Below, one piece after another: positions 8,944 to 17,564 of a DNA stretch of 64,000 nucleotides. The stretch lies in the NCBI GenBank assembly GCA_947503275.1, contig CANNCZ010000001.1, forward strand, positions 1,364,001 through 1,428,000, written 5' to 3'. The notes under the pieces were generated by a model that saw nothing but the letters and a program-made list of their open reading frames with translations, was not told where the DNA came from and did not search any database. This stretch comes from an uncultured Erythrobacter sp. GTDB lineage: Bacteria; Pseudomonadota; Alphaproteobacteria; Sphingomonadales; Sphingomonadaceae. Every line of letters starts with the position of its first letter. Position 1 is the first letter of the stretch. The position numbers were made by a program, and so were the translations under genes.

Positions 8944-9231
8944 ATGCGTAAGATCATCATGTCACTCGCCATCCTACCACTCGCCGCTTGCGGAGCCGAA
9001 GGGGGCGACACAACTGCACTTACCCAAGAGGAAATCGCATCACGCGCGGACGCAGGCAGCGTCGACTTCGGCAGCGACAGCGGCGAATGGGCCAATGATG
9101 GCGAATGCGATGATCCCCGCTTTAAAGGTCCCGGTATGACCACCACGCCTTTGCTTGAAGAAGACACAAAAGCAGACGCCACCGATTGTCGGACCGCCTA
9201 TGAAGCAGGCAACCTGACTTTGATCGAGTGA
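8944..9231 (+). CDS. Small lipoprotein with one WANDGEC repeat
   Basis: A 95-residue predicted lipoprotein: signal peptide MRKIIMSLAILPLAAC with lipid-attachment Cys16, then a short linker and a single copy of a motif of about 50 residues. The motif reads DFGSDSGEWANDGECDD-PRF, then an EED segment, a DATDCR segment and a YEAGNLTLIE end, so there are two Cys about 30 residues apart. The neighbouring gene at 9373 carries four copies of the same unit. The start at 8944 gives a clean signal peptide; the frame is open to a TTG at 8914. I do not know a named family. The spaced Asp residues and Cys pair suggest a small disulfide-stabilised, perhaps calcium-binding fold, which is inference. Confidence 0.8.
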   Translation: MRKIIMSLAILPLAACGAEGGDTTALTQEEIASRADAGSVDFGSDSGEWANDGECDDPRFKGPGMTTTPLLEEDTKADATDCRTAYEAGNLTLIE

Positions 9232-9372
9232 TCGTCCACCGGCCAATCTGGTCAGTCTGATATGGAACAGTAGCGTAGGTGTTTCACCTGAGGTTTACTC
9301 GGGCGAGCGATGCCGCAATGTGATGTTAATCTCAGACTGCCAGTTTCGGGTCATCCAATTTTAGGGGGAATT

Positions 9373-10146
9373 ATGCATATCAAGAGTTTTGCGATCGCCG
9401 CGCTGGCAGGAACTGCGCTGATCAGCCCACAGGCCCATACCGAGGCAAACGCGCAGGCAAACTCTCTGGACTTCGGCGACAATTCCAGCCGGTGGGCCAA
9501 TGATGGCGAGTGCGATGACCCCCGCTTTGAAGGCACCGGAATGGCCAGCACGCTGTTGGAAGAGGACCGCCTTCGCGATGCCAATGATTGCCGCTCGCTA
9601 TATCGGCGCGGCGATATCCGCTTGCGCAGCTCTGTGAATTTCGGCGACAATTCGAGCACTTGGGCCAACGATGGCGAATGCGATGACCCGCGTTTTCGTG
9701 GTTCGGGCATGGCCAGCACATTGCTCGACGAAGACCGGCTGCGCGATGCGAATGATTGCCGCTCGCTTTATGAAGCAGGGCGCATCGAATTGGTCACGGC
9801 TAGCACCAGTTTTAACTTTGGTGACGATACCAGCAACTGGGCCAATGATGGCGAATGCGATGACCCCCGTTTCGAAGGGCCAGGCGCGGCCAGCACCCTG
9901 CTCGAAGAAGACCGGTTTCGTGACGGAAGCGATTGCCGCTCGCTCTACAATTCGGGTCAGGTTCAGCTGCGTTCCGCCTACGTCAATTTCGGCGACAATT
10001 CGAGCACTTGGGCCAACGATGGCGAATGCGATGATCCACGCTTCATCGGCTCTGGAATGGCCAGTACGCTGGTGGATTCAGACCTATTGTCCGATGCGAA
10101 CGATTGTCGCGCGCTCTACAATGCGGGCCAGATCCGATTGCGGTAA
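9373..10146 (+). CDS. Secreted protein made of four WANDGEC repeats
   Basis: A 257-residue exported protein: a Sec signal peptide of about 29 residues ending near ANAQA, then four tandem units of 54-57 residues filling the rest. Each unit runs FGD-x-S-x-WANDGECDDPRF, a GMASTL stretch, an (E/D)EDRLRDANDCRSLY segment and a basic G-x-I-x-L-R end, with exactly two Cys per unit. A strong ribosome site (AGGGGGAA) precedes the ATG at 9373. The single-repeat lipoprotein lies 141 bases upstream on the same strand. Strong similarity between units, also in DNA, implies recent duplication. The protein has no catalytic motif and no membrane segment apart from the signal. Function unknown; periplasmic or surface binding is the simplest guess. 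Confidence 0.85.
   Translation: MHIKSFAIAALAGTALISPQAHTEANAQANSLDFGDNSSRWANDGECDDPRFEGTGMASTLLEEDRLRDANDCRSLYRRGDIRLRSSVNFGDNSSTWANDGECDDPRFRGSGMASTLLDEDRLRDANDCRSLYEAGRIELVTASTSFNFGDDTSNWANDGECDDPRFEGPGAASTLLEEDRFRDGSDCRSLYNSGQVQLRSAYVNFGDNSSTWANDGECDDPRFIGSGMASTLVDSDLLSDANDCRALYNAGQIRLR
9466..10143 (+). repeat. Four tandem coding repeats of about 160-175 bases
   Basis: The DNA encoding the four units is itself repetitive: the block TGGGCCAACGATGGCGAATG or a close variant recurs near 9493, 9661, 9838 and 10009, with a fifth diverged copy near 9089 in the upstream lipoprotein gene. Unit 3 differs most at protein level (GAASTL and DGSDC). Confidence 0.85.
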
Positions 10147-10228
10147 GGTGATGCAACACCCGTAGGTTGCGCGGCTCATTTGAGCGGTGCACCTTGCGGG
10201 TTAAAAGTGCTCCGTCCGTCTCAAACGA

Positions 10229-10507
10229 TCACTTAAAATTGTCAGCGTATGCTTGCAGCTTCAGCGTTTTCGCAGGCGTTGAATGCACACGCGCGGCGAT
10301 GCCGTGCTTTGCCGCATATTCTTTCGCAGCGTCCTTGCTGGGGAAGTTCAACTTTACTTGCGCCTGCGTATCGCCGCTGCCGGTCCAACCCATCAAAGGG
10401 TCCGGTTTGCGCGCCTCGCTTTGCTCAAATTCAAGCACCCAAATATCAGTCTTAGCCTTGCCCGATTGCATCGCGCTTTTAGGCTGTTGGTATATTCTTG
10501 CAGTCAT
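10229..10507 (-). CDS. ETC complex I accessory subunit, NDUFS4-like
   Basis: A 92-residue protein of the family that matches mitochondrial NDUFS4, an accessory subunit of NADH:ubiquinone oxidoreductase found in alphaproteobacteria. Diagnostic parts are the opening TARIYQQPKSAMQSGKAKT, the WVLEFE strand, the GWTGSGDTQAQV-x-L segment and FPSKDAAKEYAAKHG. The start at 10507 (MTARIYQQ) is the family's usual one; the frame extends upstream to 10579 without support. Not linked here to the nuo operon. Confidence 0.9.
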   Translation of the reverse strand: MTARIYQQPKSAMQSGKAKTDIWVLEFEQSEARKPDPLMGWTGSGDTQAQVKLNFPSKDAAKEYAAKHGIAARVHSTPAKTLKLQAYADNFK

Positions 10508-10527
10508 TTGGGACCAATAATCGAAAC

Positions 10528-12972
10528 TCAGCTGCGATTGAAGGCATTTTTGGTCTTTAGGCTGGGCTTTTCCAACCACGGCGCCTCAGGCCAGCGATGT
10601 TTGGGATAGCGGCCCTTCATATCCTTTGCGACATCCGACCATGATCCGCGCCAGAAACCCGGCAAATCGCGCGTCGATTGGATCGGGCGGCCAGCCGGGC
10701 TGGTCAGTTTGAGCAGCAGAGGCGTATCACCGATCATCGGATGCTGGTCGAGCCCGAAGAGCGCTTGCACCCGCACTTCAACGCTGGGTGCATCATCACC
10801 AGCATAATCAATCGGATGGCTGGTTTGCGCTGGTGATGTGAACCGGATGGGCGCAGCCTTATCGAGCCTTTGCCGCGTATCCCAATCGAGCAGTCCCAGT
10901 GCCGCATCGGCAAAGCGCACTGCGGGTAAGTCAAGATCGCGGCGACCTTGCAAAAGCGGCTCCAACCACAGAACTGATTGATCCGCCAGTGCGGAAAGGG
11001 AAAGAGCATCAATGCTGGCGAATCCCGCGCGTGCAAGAAAACCTGCGGGCAGCACTTCCCCCAGCTTTTCCAACGCTTTGTCCATAAGGATATCCACAAA
11101 CGCCTGAGGATCCGGCTGCGGGTCAGGTCCACTGGAGAGTACGATTGCACCCAACCGCTTCTCTCGACGGGCTTCAGCTCGCTTTTTGGTCGCATTCCAA
11201 TGAATGGAGGATCGCTCTTCCAGTTCTGTGGAAAATAGCGTTTCTACCTGATCGGGCAGTAGCGCAATTCCCGCAGTGATCCGCGCACCTTTTGCCTGAC
11301 CTTGCGCATCGCCGATCACAATCCACTCTGAGCTGGCCAAGGGAGAGCTGGGGTCCATTTGAAAGCCGCGCCCGCCAGCGCTCAGCCACTGCTCCCCGCT
11401 CGGATCTCGGCGGCGTGCGACGAAATCTGGGCGGGCAAGCGCAAGGCATTCACTTGGCTGCAGTGCGGCACTTGGTTCCAGCGAGGCCTCTTCTGAGTCC
11501 AAAGCAAAACGCGTGGCACTCTTTGCCCATCCCTGCGCAATTCGTGCTGCACTGCTCGCACGCTTTGACCGGTCTCCGCGCCATCGGCTCAGTCGCTGTG
11601 CAAGGTCCTCGCTGCGTCCGCCCAGCCCGCGTTCTTGCAACAGCATCACCAGTCGCGCGGCATCCTCACCGCATTCCCCCCGCGCTCCGTGCAGTACCGC
11701 AGCTGCGTGATCCGGCGCCATCGGCATAGATGCGATCGCTTCTCCCCAGGGAGTAATCCGTCCCTCTGCATTCAAGGCACCCAGCGCCTCAAGGCTCGCT
11801 CGCGCCGCTTTCACCGATGCCGAAGGCGGCGGATCAAGCCATCGCAACGCTGTCGGATCACTCGTTCCCCATTTGGCGAGTTTCAGGATAAGCGGGGTCA
11901 GATCAGCCGTCTCAATCTCTGGCGGTGAGAATGCCGGGCGTCCCAAATGTCCGCCTTCTTCCCACAGGCGGTAGGCGACACCGGGACCTTGCCGTGCAGC
12001 ACGCCCCGCCCTTTGGGCAGATGCAGCCTGACTGGCCCGCCGCGTCACCAAATGCGTGGTGCCCGCCTGCCGGTCATGCTCCGCAAAGCGCGATAAGCCG
12101 CCATCAACAACCGCTGTTACTCCATCCAGAGTCAGGGATGTTTCGGCAATCGCGCTGGCCAGCACCACCCGGCGGCGACCCTCTGGATCGCGCTTGATTG
12201 CTGCGCGCTGACCAGCGGGTTCGATTTGACCATGAAGCGGCAGGATCGGCGTATCAGGCAGCTTCACCTCAAGTCGCTCTCGCACGCGCTCAATCTCGCC
12301 CACGCCGGGCAAGAAAGCGAGGATGTCACCGCCACCGTCCCTCCATGCGGCCATCACGCCGGCTGCAACCCGGTCCTCAATTCGCTGGTTCGGATTACTC
12401 CCCAGCCAATTGATCTCCAGAGGGAAACTGCGCCCTTCGCTCTCTATCACCGGCGCATCCTCACCCAACAATCGGGCAAACCGCGCGCCATCAATCGTCG
12501 CCGACATCACAAGCAGCCGCAAATCCTCACGCAGCACTGCCCGTGTCTCCAAAGCCAGAGCTAGACTGAGATCGCTGTCCAAGTGCCGCTCATGCGCTTC
12601 GTCGAGAAGGACTGCGCTGATACCCGGTAGTTCGGGGTCCTCGACCAGCCGATTCACAAGGATCGCCTCTGTTACCACCAGAACCCGCGTTTTTGCGGAA
12701 CTCTTGCTGTCGAGCCGAGTCATATAGCCGATGGTTTCACCCGGCTTTTCGCCCAGCATCTCCGCCATGCGCTCTGCCGCCGCGCGGGCGGCCACCCGGC
12801 GTGGAGATGTTATGATGATTTGCCCTGTGCACCAATCCTCGCGCAGCAAATCCGGCGCGACTGCAGTCGTTTTACCCGCGCCCGGAGGAGCGATCAAAAC
12901 CGCCGCACCGACACGCGATAATGCTTCCCGAATATCGGGCAAAACGGATTGAATGGGTAGCTTAGGGCTCAC
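10528..12972 (-). CDS. hrpB: ATP-dependent RNA helicase HrpB (DEAH box)
   Basis: A DEAH-box helicase of the HrpB type. From a GTG at 12972 it has 814 residues, close to the family's length. Walker A is APPGAGKTT, motif II LLDEAHERH, motif III SATIDGARFARLL, and motif VI QRAGRAARQGPG, followed by helicase-associated and HrpB C-terminal domains. The frame is open upstream to 13092, but that would overlap the polyprenyl synthase gene, so the GTG 19 bases after that stop is preferred. Cellular role in this group is not established. Confidence 0.93.
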   Translation of the reverse strand: MSPKLPIQSVLPDIREALSRVGAAVLIAPPGAGKTTAVAPDLLREDWCTGQIIITSPRRVAARAAAERMAEMLGEKPGETIGYMTRLDSKSSAKTRVLVVTEAILVNRLVEDPELPGISAVLLDEAHERHLDSDLSLALALETRAVLREDLRLLVMSATIDGARFARLLGEDAPVIESEGRSFPLEINWLGSNPNQRIEDRVAAGVMAAWRDGGGDILAFLPGVGEIERVRERLEVKLPDTPILPLHGQIEPAGQRAAIKRDPEGRRRVVLASAIAETSLTLDGVTAVVDGGLSRFAEHDRQAGTTHLVTRRASQAASAQRAGRAARQGPGVAYRLWEEGGHLGRPAFSPPEIETADLTPLILKLAKWGTSDPTALRWLDPPPSASVKAARASLEALGALNAEGRITPWGEAIASMPMAPDHAAAVLHGARGECGEDAARLVMLLQERGLGGRSEDLAQRLSRWRGDRSKRASSAARIAQGWAKSATRFALDSEEASLEPSAALQPSECLALARPDFVARRRDPSGEQWLSAGGRGFQMDPSSPLASSEWIVIGDAQGQAKGARITAGIALLPDQVETLFSTELEERSSIHWNATKKRAEARREKRLGAIVLSSGPDPQPDPQAFVDILMDKALEKLGEVLPAGFLARAGFASIDALSLSALADQSVLWLEPLLQGRRDLDLPAVRFADAALGLLDWDTRQRLDKAAPIRFTSPAQTSHPIDYAGDDAPSVEVRVQALFGLDQHPMIGDTPLLLKLTSPAGRPIQSTRDLPGFWRGSWSDVAKDMKGRYPKHRWPEAPWLEKPSLKTKNAFNRS

Positions 12973-12991
12973 GCCAGCCCAATTAGCGCGA

Positions 12992-14002
12992 TTAATATCC
13001 GCGCGCGACCGCGAATTGTGCCGCTTCGGCCATTGCCGCGCGTGCATTGCTGTCGGGGAAGATCGAAATCGCGTCGACGGCGCGCTGTGCAAAGTGACGG
13101 GCGCGTTCGCGCGTGTCTTTGAGAGCGTTGTGTTTACCGATCAACGCAATCGCCTGAGCCAAGTCTTCATCGGATGTGCGATGGCCAAGGATCGCGTCTT
13201 TCCAGAATTTGCGCTCCGCCTCATCCCCGCGTTGATGCGCAAGGATGACAGGCAGCGTCATCTTACCTTCGCGGAAATCATCGCCTTGATCTTTGCCCAT
13301 TTCGGCGGCGTCTGAATCGTAGTCTATCGCATCATCGACCAGTTGGAATGCAACGCCGAGATTGCGTCCATAAGCCTCAAGTGCGCGTTCTTGCTCTTCT
13401 CCGCATTCTGCGACCACTGCGCTGATCTGGCTAGCAGCAGCGAACAAAGCCGCAGTTTTCGCGCCGATAATGTGGAGGTAGCGTTCTTCGCTCGTCTCGA
13501 TTTGACGCTGAGCGGTAAGCTGGGAGACTTCGCCCTCAGCGATCACGGCGCTCGCATTGCTGAGGATTTTGAGGACTTTCAACGACCCGTCTTCGGTCAT
13601 CAATTCAAACGCACGGCTGAACAGGAAATCACCAACAAGCACAGTCGCTGGGTTGCCAAAGATGATGTTGGCCGCCGCCTTGCCCCGACGCAGCTCACTG
13701 CCATCGACAACATCATCATGCAGCAAAGTTGCTGTGTGAATGAACTCAACCGCGGCCGCCAATTTGTGATGACGCGATCCCTGATACCCGACCAATTCCG
13801 CTCCCGCGAGCGTCAGCATCGGGCGCAGCCGTTTGCCACCACCCGAAATCAAATGGCCAGCGAGTCTCGGAATAAGTGGAATTTCACTGTGCATCCGTTC
13901 CAGAATCACGGTGTTCACCGAATTCATACCGCTAGCGGTCAGCGACAGCATCGGATCAAGCGTCGGCGTCTTGCGCGGCAGGGGAACGACGTCTGCAGTC
14001 AT
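12992..14002 (-). CDS. ispB: Polyprenyl diphosphate synthase (ubiquinone side chain)
   Basis: A 336-residue trans-prenyltransferase that condenses isopentenyl diphosphate units into the long side chain of ubiquinone. It shows GGGKRLRP near residue 53, the first Asp-rich motif LLHDDVVDGSELRRG, and the second, FQLVDDAIDYDSD. The ATG at 14002 gives the usual N-terminus; upstream sequence overlaps the chorismate mutase region. hrpB follows closely on the same strand. Chain length cannot be read with certainty; octa- or decaprenyl is expected. Confidence 0.93.
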   Translation of the reverse strand: MTADVVPLPRKTPTLDPMLSLTASGMNSVNTVILERMHSEIPLIPRLAGHLISGGGKRLRPMLTLAGAELVGYQGSRHHKLAAAVEFIHTATLLHDDVVDGSELRRGKAAANIIFGNPATVLVGDFLFSRAFELMTEDGSLKVLKILSNASAVIAEGEVSQLTAQRQIETSEERYLHIIGAKTAALFAAASQISAVVAECGEEQERALEAYGRNLGVAFQLVDDAIDYDSDAAEMGKDQGDDFREGKMTLPVILAHQRGDEAERKFWKDAILGHRTSDEDLAQAIALIGKHNALKDTRERARHFAQRAVDAISIFPDSNARAAMAEAAQFAVARGY

Positions 14003-14069
14003 CACAAATCGCAATAGGGGTAGCCTCGCGCGCTTGGCAAGCGCTGAATTGCTGCTAGTTTTGCGTGAT

Positions 14070-14414
14070 ATGTCGCAAGAGATGCAAAACCCCAAGAGCG
14101 CCCCTGCGGCGCATAACGCCGCCGATGAAGCCGGAGGCGATCCGGTTCTTGGCACTTATCGCAAGAGCATCGACAATATCGATGCTGCGATCATTCACAT
14201 GCTGGCCGAACGGTTTCGCATCACACAGGCGGTGGGCGAGTACAAAGCGAAAAGTACGCTTCCCCCAGCTGATCCCGAGCGCGAAAAGCGCCAGATTGCG
14301 CGGCTGCGCGCATTGTCAGAGGCAGCGGATCTGGATCCCGAATTCAGCGAGAAGTTCCTGCGTTTTATTATTGAGGAAGTGATCCGTCACCACCAGAAGG
14401 CACAGGAAGGTTAG
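14070..14414 (+). CDS. Chorismate mutase, AroQ class (monofunctional)
   Basis: A 114-residue all-helical enzyme converting chorismate to prephenate for Phe and Tyr synthesis. After a hydrophilic N-terminus the domain reads YRKSIDNIDAAIIHMLAERF, with the helix-1 Arg and Asp of the active site, followed by QAVGEYKAK (catalytic Lys) and a basic PEREKRQIARL helix. It is divergent from the polyprenyl synthase. Its 3' end overlaps the convergent lipoprotein gene by 47 bases. Confidence 0.9.
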   Translation: MSQEMQNPKSAPAAHNAADEAGGDPVLGTYRKSIDNIDAAIIHMLAERFRITQAVGEYKAKSTLPPADPEREKRQIARLRALSEAADLDPEFSEKFLRFIIEEVIRHHQKAQEG

Positions 14415-14805
14415 CGCCGCCGTCGCTTTCACGGGCACTTTGGATCGCAACCGGAGGCGCGCTTGGCACGGGTTCGGGTGGACCTGCGTTTTGCGCGTTA
14501 AACTCTGCGACGCGCTCATTGATCTCTATTTGATCTTGAACGTCGCGAAACCGCTGGCGCAATAGGCGACGCTCAGCGCGCGAAATCCTCACACGGTTGC
14601 CGTCTTCGTCATAGGCATAGTGTCCGCGGCCGGGGTATCTCAAACCGCTCGTGCCTGTATCTTGCTCACCTATCTCAACTGGCGTGCTGTAGGGATTGTG
14701 GAACACGCTGCGATTGCCATTGAGACCGAGCTCATCTGACGACGAGGCACATCCCGAGAGGACGCAAAATCCGGTTGCGATTACCAAGAAATGCTTTGGC
14801 GCCAT
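14368..14805 (-). CDS. Small predicted lipoprotein, function unknown
   Basis: A 145-residue protein with a lipoprotein signal (HFLVIATGFCVLSGCASS). A ribosome site GAGAGGGTGA supports the ATG at 14805 over one at 14826. The middle has an acidic GHYAYDEDGNRVRIS segment and a basic helix rich in Arg (SRAERRLLRQRFRD), and the tail is Pro/Gly-rich. No family recognised. It precedes the histidine kinase stop on the same strand by 69 bases. Its 3' end overlaps chorismate mutase in convergent orientation. Confidence 0.7.
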   Translation of the reverse strand: MAPKHFLVIATGFCVLSGCASSSDELGLNGNRSVFHNPYSTPVEIGEQDTGTSGLRYPGRGHYAYDEDGNRVRISRAERRLLRQRFRDVQDQIEINERVAEFNAQNAGPPEPVPSAPPVAIQSARESDGGANLPVPSGGDGSLPQ

Positions 14806-14874
14806 GCTCACCCTCTCACCGTTCAATGCGACATCGACCTAAGCGACTGAACTGCCGCTGAATTACGCATGGGC

Positions 14875-16278
14875 TCAAGCGCGAGGCAGGCGCAGTTCGA
14901 CCAACAATCCGCCCAAGTCTTCGCTCTCATCAAGCGTAACTGAGCCACCGTAAATCTCAGCCACATCGCGCACAATCGCAAGGCCAAGACCGGTGCCCGG
15001 CTTACCGGTATCCAGCCGAGCACCGCGGTCAAAGATGCGGATGCGCTCCTCTTCGGGAATGCCAATGCCGTCATCTTCCACCCAAATGCGACAGAGCGGG
15101 CTGCCGGGTTCATGATCGAGCGTAACGAACACGCTGCCGCCGCCATATTTTGCAGCATTTTCGATCAAATTACCCAGAATTTCGTCCAAATCCTGACGCT
15201 CAATCGCGACCATTGCGTCTTTACTGCCCGCAATATCCAGCCGCCCATTGGGATAAAGCCGCTCGACCGCGCGGCGCACAGCCTCTGCGCTTTGGCGAAC
15301 ATCGGTGCGCGCCTGCCCCACTGCCCGGCGACCGACCGCACGGGCACGGGCAAGGTGGTGGTCGACATGACGCTGCATCGTGCGGGTTTCGCGGAACACG
15401 GCATCGCTAAGGTTGGGATCGCGTGCAGTCGCGGCATTGGTAAGCACGGTCAGCGGTGTCTTGAGGGCATGCGCGAGATTACCCGCATGGGTCCGCGCTT
15501 CCTCCGCCTGACGCTCTGTGTGCTCAAGCAGCGCATTGACCTCATCGACCAAGGGTTGAACCTCGGTCGGTAGCGGATCGGTGATGCGGTTATCACCACT
15601 CGTGCGAAGTTTCTGGATAGCCACACGGACGCGGCGAAGTGGCGAGAGGCCATAGCGGATCTGGATCAAAACCATCACAAACAGACCAAGACCAAGCAAC
15701 GCAAACGACCAGATCAGGATCAAACGCACTCGCCCGATTTGGCTGTCCATTTCGCCGGTCGCGCTGGCCACAGCAAACGTCCAGCGAGTGTCACTGCCAG
15801 GGAGGATTAGTGTGCGCTCTGCAATCCGTAGGCGCTCGCCCTCGAATTGGTCTGAGTTGTAGAATTGGGGTTCATCGACAAAGGTCTCGCCTCCTTCCCC
15901 GCGCTCGACAACGCCGCGCAATTCTAGTGTTCGGTCCCATAGGCTGCGCGATGGCCACGGCTCAAAACCTTCCCCATCGATCTGCCAGTAAAGGCCGCTA
16001 CCCGGTTCGAGAAAACGCTGATCGCCTAACGAACGGTAGAACAACACTTCGCCAAAACTGTCGATCTCTGCCGAAGTGATCATCGCTGTGAGTTGATAAT
16101 CAAGCTGCTCGTCGAAATTCGCCTCAACCTGACTGGTCAGCGTCCTCTCAAGTGCGATCCCGCCGCCAAGCAGCAGCACAATAATCCAGCCAGCCGCAAT
16201 AAAGGCCATCCGCCGAGCGAGGCTGGAACGCGGGGTTGGAGCCGGAATAGCAGGTGGATTTGCGGCATCACGCGACAC
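14875..16278 (-). CDS. Membrane sensor histidine kinase (two-component)
   Basis: An inner-membrane sensor kinase: a cytoplasmic Pro/Ala-rich N-terminus, a first membrane helix (FIAAGWIIVLLLGGGIAL), a periplasmic sensor of about 150 residues with many aromatic and acidic residues, a second helix (LILIWSFALLGLGLFVMVLI), a HAMP-like linker, the H-box NLAHALKTPLTVL, N-box LGNLIENAAKYG and G boxes EDDGIGIPEE and GTGLGLAIV. I chose the GTG at 16278, which follows AAGGTGGGGG. The frame is open to a GTG at 16383 that would overlap the response regulator by 50 bases and has no ribosome site. It pairs with the upstream regulator and PepSY gene. Confidence 0.92.
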   Translation of the reverse strand: MSRDAANPPAIPAPTPRSSLARRMAFIAAGWIIVLLLGGGIALERTLTSQVEANFDEQLDYQLTAMITSAEIDSFGEVLFYRSLGDQRFLEPGSGLYWQIDGEGFEPWPSRSLWDRTLELRGVVERGEGGETFVDEPQFYNSDQFEGERLRIAERTLILPGSDTRWTFAVASATGEMDSQIGRVRLILIWSFALLGLGLFVMVLIQIRYGLSPLRRVRVAIQKLRTSGDNRITDPLPTEVQPLVDEVNALLEHTERQAEEARTHAGNLAHALKTPLTVLTNAATARDPNLSDAVFRETRTMQRHVDHHLARARAVGRRAVGQARTDVRQSAEAVRRAVERLYPNGRLDIAGSKDAMVAIERQDLDEILGNLIENAAKYGGGSVFVTLDHEPGSPLCRIWVEDDGIGIPEEERIRIFDRGARLDTGKPGTGLGLAIVRDVAEIYGGSVTLDESEDLGGLLVELRLPRA

Positions 16279-16333
16279 GGCACCGCCCCCACCTTGCCCA
16301 GTGGGTGCGGTCGCTGCGGCATCAGCTGCGCCC

Positions 16334-17011
16334 TTACGCGCGGGGGGCGTCTGCCGGGTCGTCGAGGCTGTAACCGAGGCCACGGATCGTAGTGATTACC
16401 TCTGCACCTAGTTTCTTGCGAATACGAGTAACGAAGACCTCGATTGTGTTCGAATCGCGGTCAAAGTCCTGATCATAAATGTGCTCGATTAACTCAGTCC
16501 GACTGACAACCTTGCCTTTATGATGCATCAAATAGCTGAGCAGCTTGTACTCTTGAGCGGTGAGCTTCACCGGCTCACCATCGAGCGTCACCCGACCTGA
16601 GCGCGTATCCAGCCGGACATTGCCAGCTGTCAGCTCGCTCGAAGTGTTGCCAGAAGCACGGCGGATCAGCGCCCGCAAGCGAGCGATCAGCTCTTCGGTC
16701 TGGAACGGTTTTGCGAGATAGTCATCCGCGCCCGCATCCAATCCAGCAACCTTATCAGACCAGCTATCACGCGCGGTCAGGACCAGAACGGGAAAGTCGC
16801 GGCCTTCCTTGCGCCACATGCCCAGCACCGACAGGCCGTCAATTTCCGGCAAGCCGAGATCGAGGATACAGGCATCGTATTCCTCGGTGCTGCCCAAAAA
16901 GTGCCCGTCTTCGCCATCGGTTGACAGATCGACAGCGTAGCCGGTCTGCTCAAGCGTCGATTTAAGCTGCTGGCCGAGTGTGGGTTCGTCTTCGACAATC
17001 AGGATGCGCAT
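16334..17011 (-). CDS. OmpR-family response regulator
   Basis: A 225-residue DNA-binding regulator. The receiver domain has the acidic pocket VEDEP, phosphorylation site Asp51 in ILDLGLPEIDG, Thr in VLTARD and Lys in YLAKPF. The winged helix begins near residue 130 and includes LTAQEYKLLSYLMHHKGKVV and the recognition region RDSNTIEVFVTRIRKKLG. It lies directly upstream of the kinase and is its evident partner. The PepSY gene precedes it by 124 bases and may be a target or a co-regulated gene. Confidence 0.96.
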   Translation of the reverse strand: MRILIVEDEPTLGQQLKSTLEQTGYAVDLSTDGEDGHFLGSTEEYDACILDLGLPEIDGLSVLGMWRKEGRDFPVLVLTARDSWSDKVAGLDAGADDYLAKPFQTEELIARLRALIRRASGNTSSELTAGNVRLDTRSGRVTLDGEPVKLTAQEYKLLSYLMHHKGKVVSRTELIEHIYDQDFDRDSNTIEVFVTRIRKKLGAEVITTIRGLGYSLDDPADAPRA

Positions 17012-17135
17012 GGTCCACCATTTTCAAGGGTATAAGCGACATTGTGACTGCGCGTTTGCGCAGCTCGCGTCAAGCAAGCGAGGGCTGCGGGTGCGTGCTC
17101 TTCCACGGGGAAGTCTGTCACAATGCGTTTTGAGT

Positions 17136-17477
17136 TCAGTTTGAGCGGTTGATGATGCGCCCGGTGCGGGCATCGACATCGATATAGGTCACACGGCCAT
17201 CACGGATGAATTTGAGCCGGTATGCGCGCGCAGTGCTATCATAGGAGGGGCCCAGATACTCACTTCCGCGCATTTGCGGCAGGACGCGGCTCTCGATCTG
17301 GCGCAGGGACAATTGATTGCCCGCGCGCATCTCACGCCGAGCCTCACCCTGTTCACTGCGCGATTGCTCTTGCGTTATCGCACCATCAGCAACCAGCGCA
17401 GACGCCGTGCCGGTGCCAAGACCGATCATCAATGTCGCAGCGCCAAATGCGGTCAAAAGAGAGTGTGTGCGTTTCAT
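17136..17477 (-). CDS. PepSY-domain periplasmic protein
   Basis: A 113-residue exported protein with a signal peptide ending near TASA and a C-terminal PepSY-like segment (GPSYDSTARAYRLKFIRDG, then YIDVDARTGRII). Such small PepSY proteins often sit beside OmpR/histidine kinase pairs, as here, where they may modulate the sensor. That link is inferred from neighbourhood only. Confidence 0.85.
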   Translation of the reverse strand: MKRTHSLLTAFGAATLMIGLGTGTASALVADGAITQEQSRSEQGEARREMRAGNQLSLRQIESRVLPQMRGSEYLGPSYDSTARAYRLKFIRDGRVTYIDVDARTGRIINRSN

Positions 17478-17564
17478 CGTGCTGTCATGCCTAGAGCAAA
17501 TGCGTTGAACAAGCAGTGAATAGCGTTGCGGAACATCGTTCAGTGATGTGTCGCACTTGCATCA

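Noticed and set aside
9351..9721. Minus-strand frames over the WANDGEC repeat
   Set aside because: They arise from the repetitive coding DNA; the plus strand has signal peptide, ribosome site and clear repeats.
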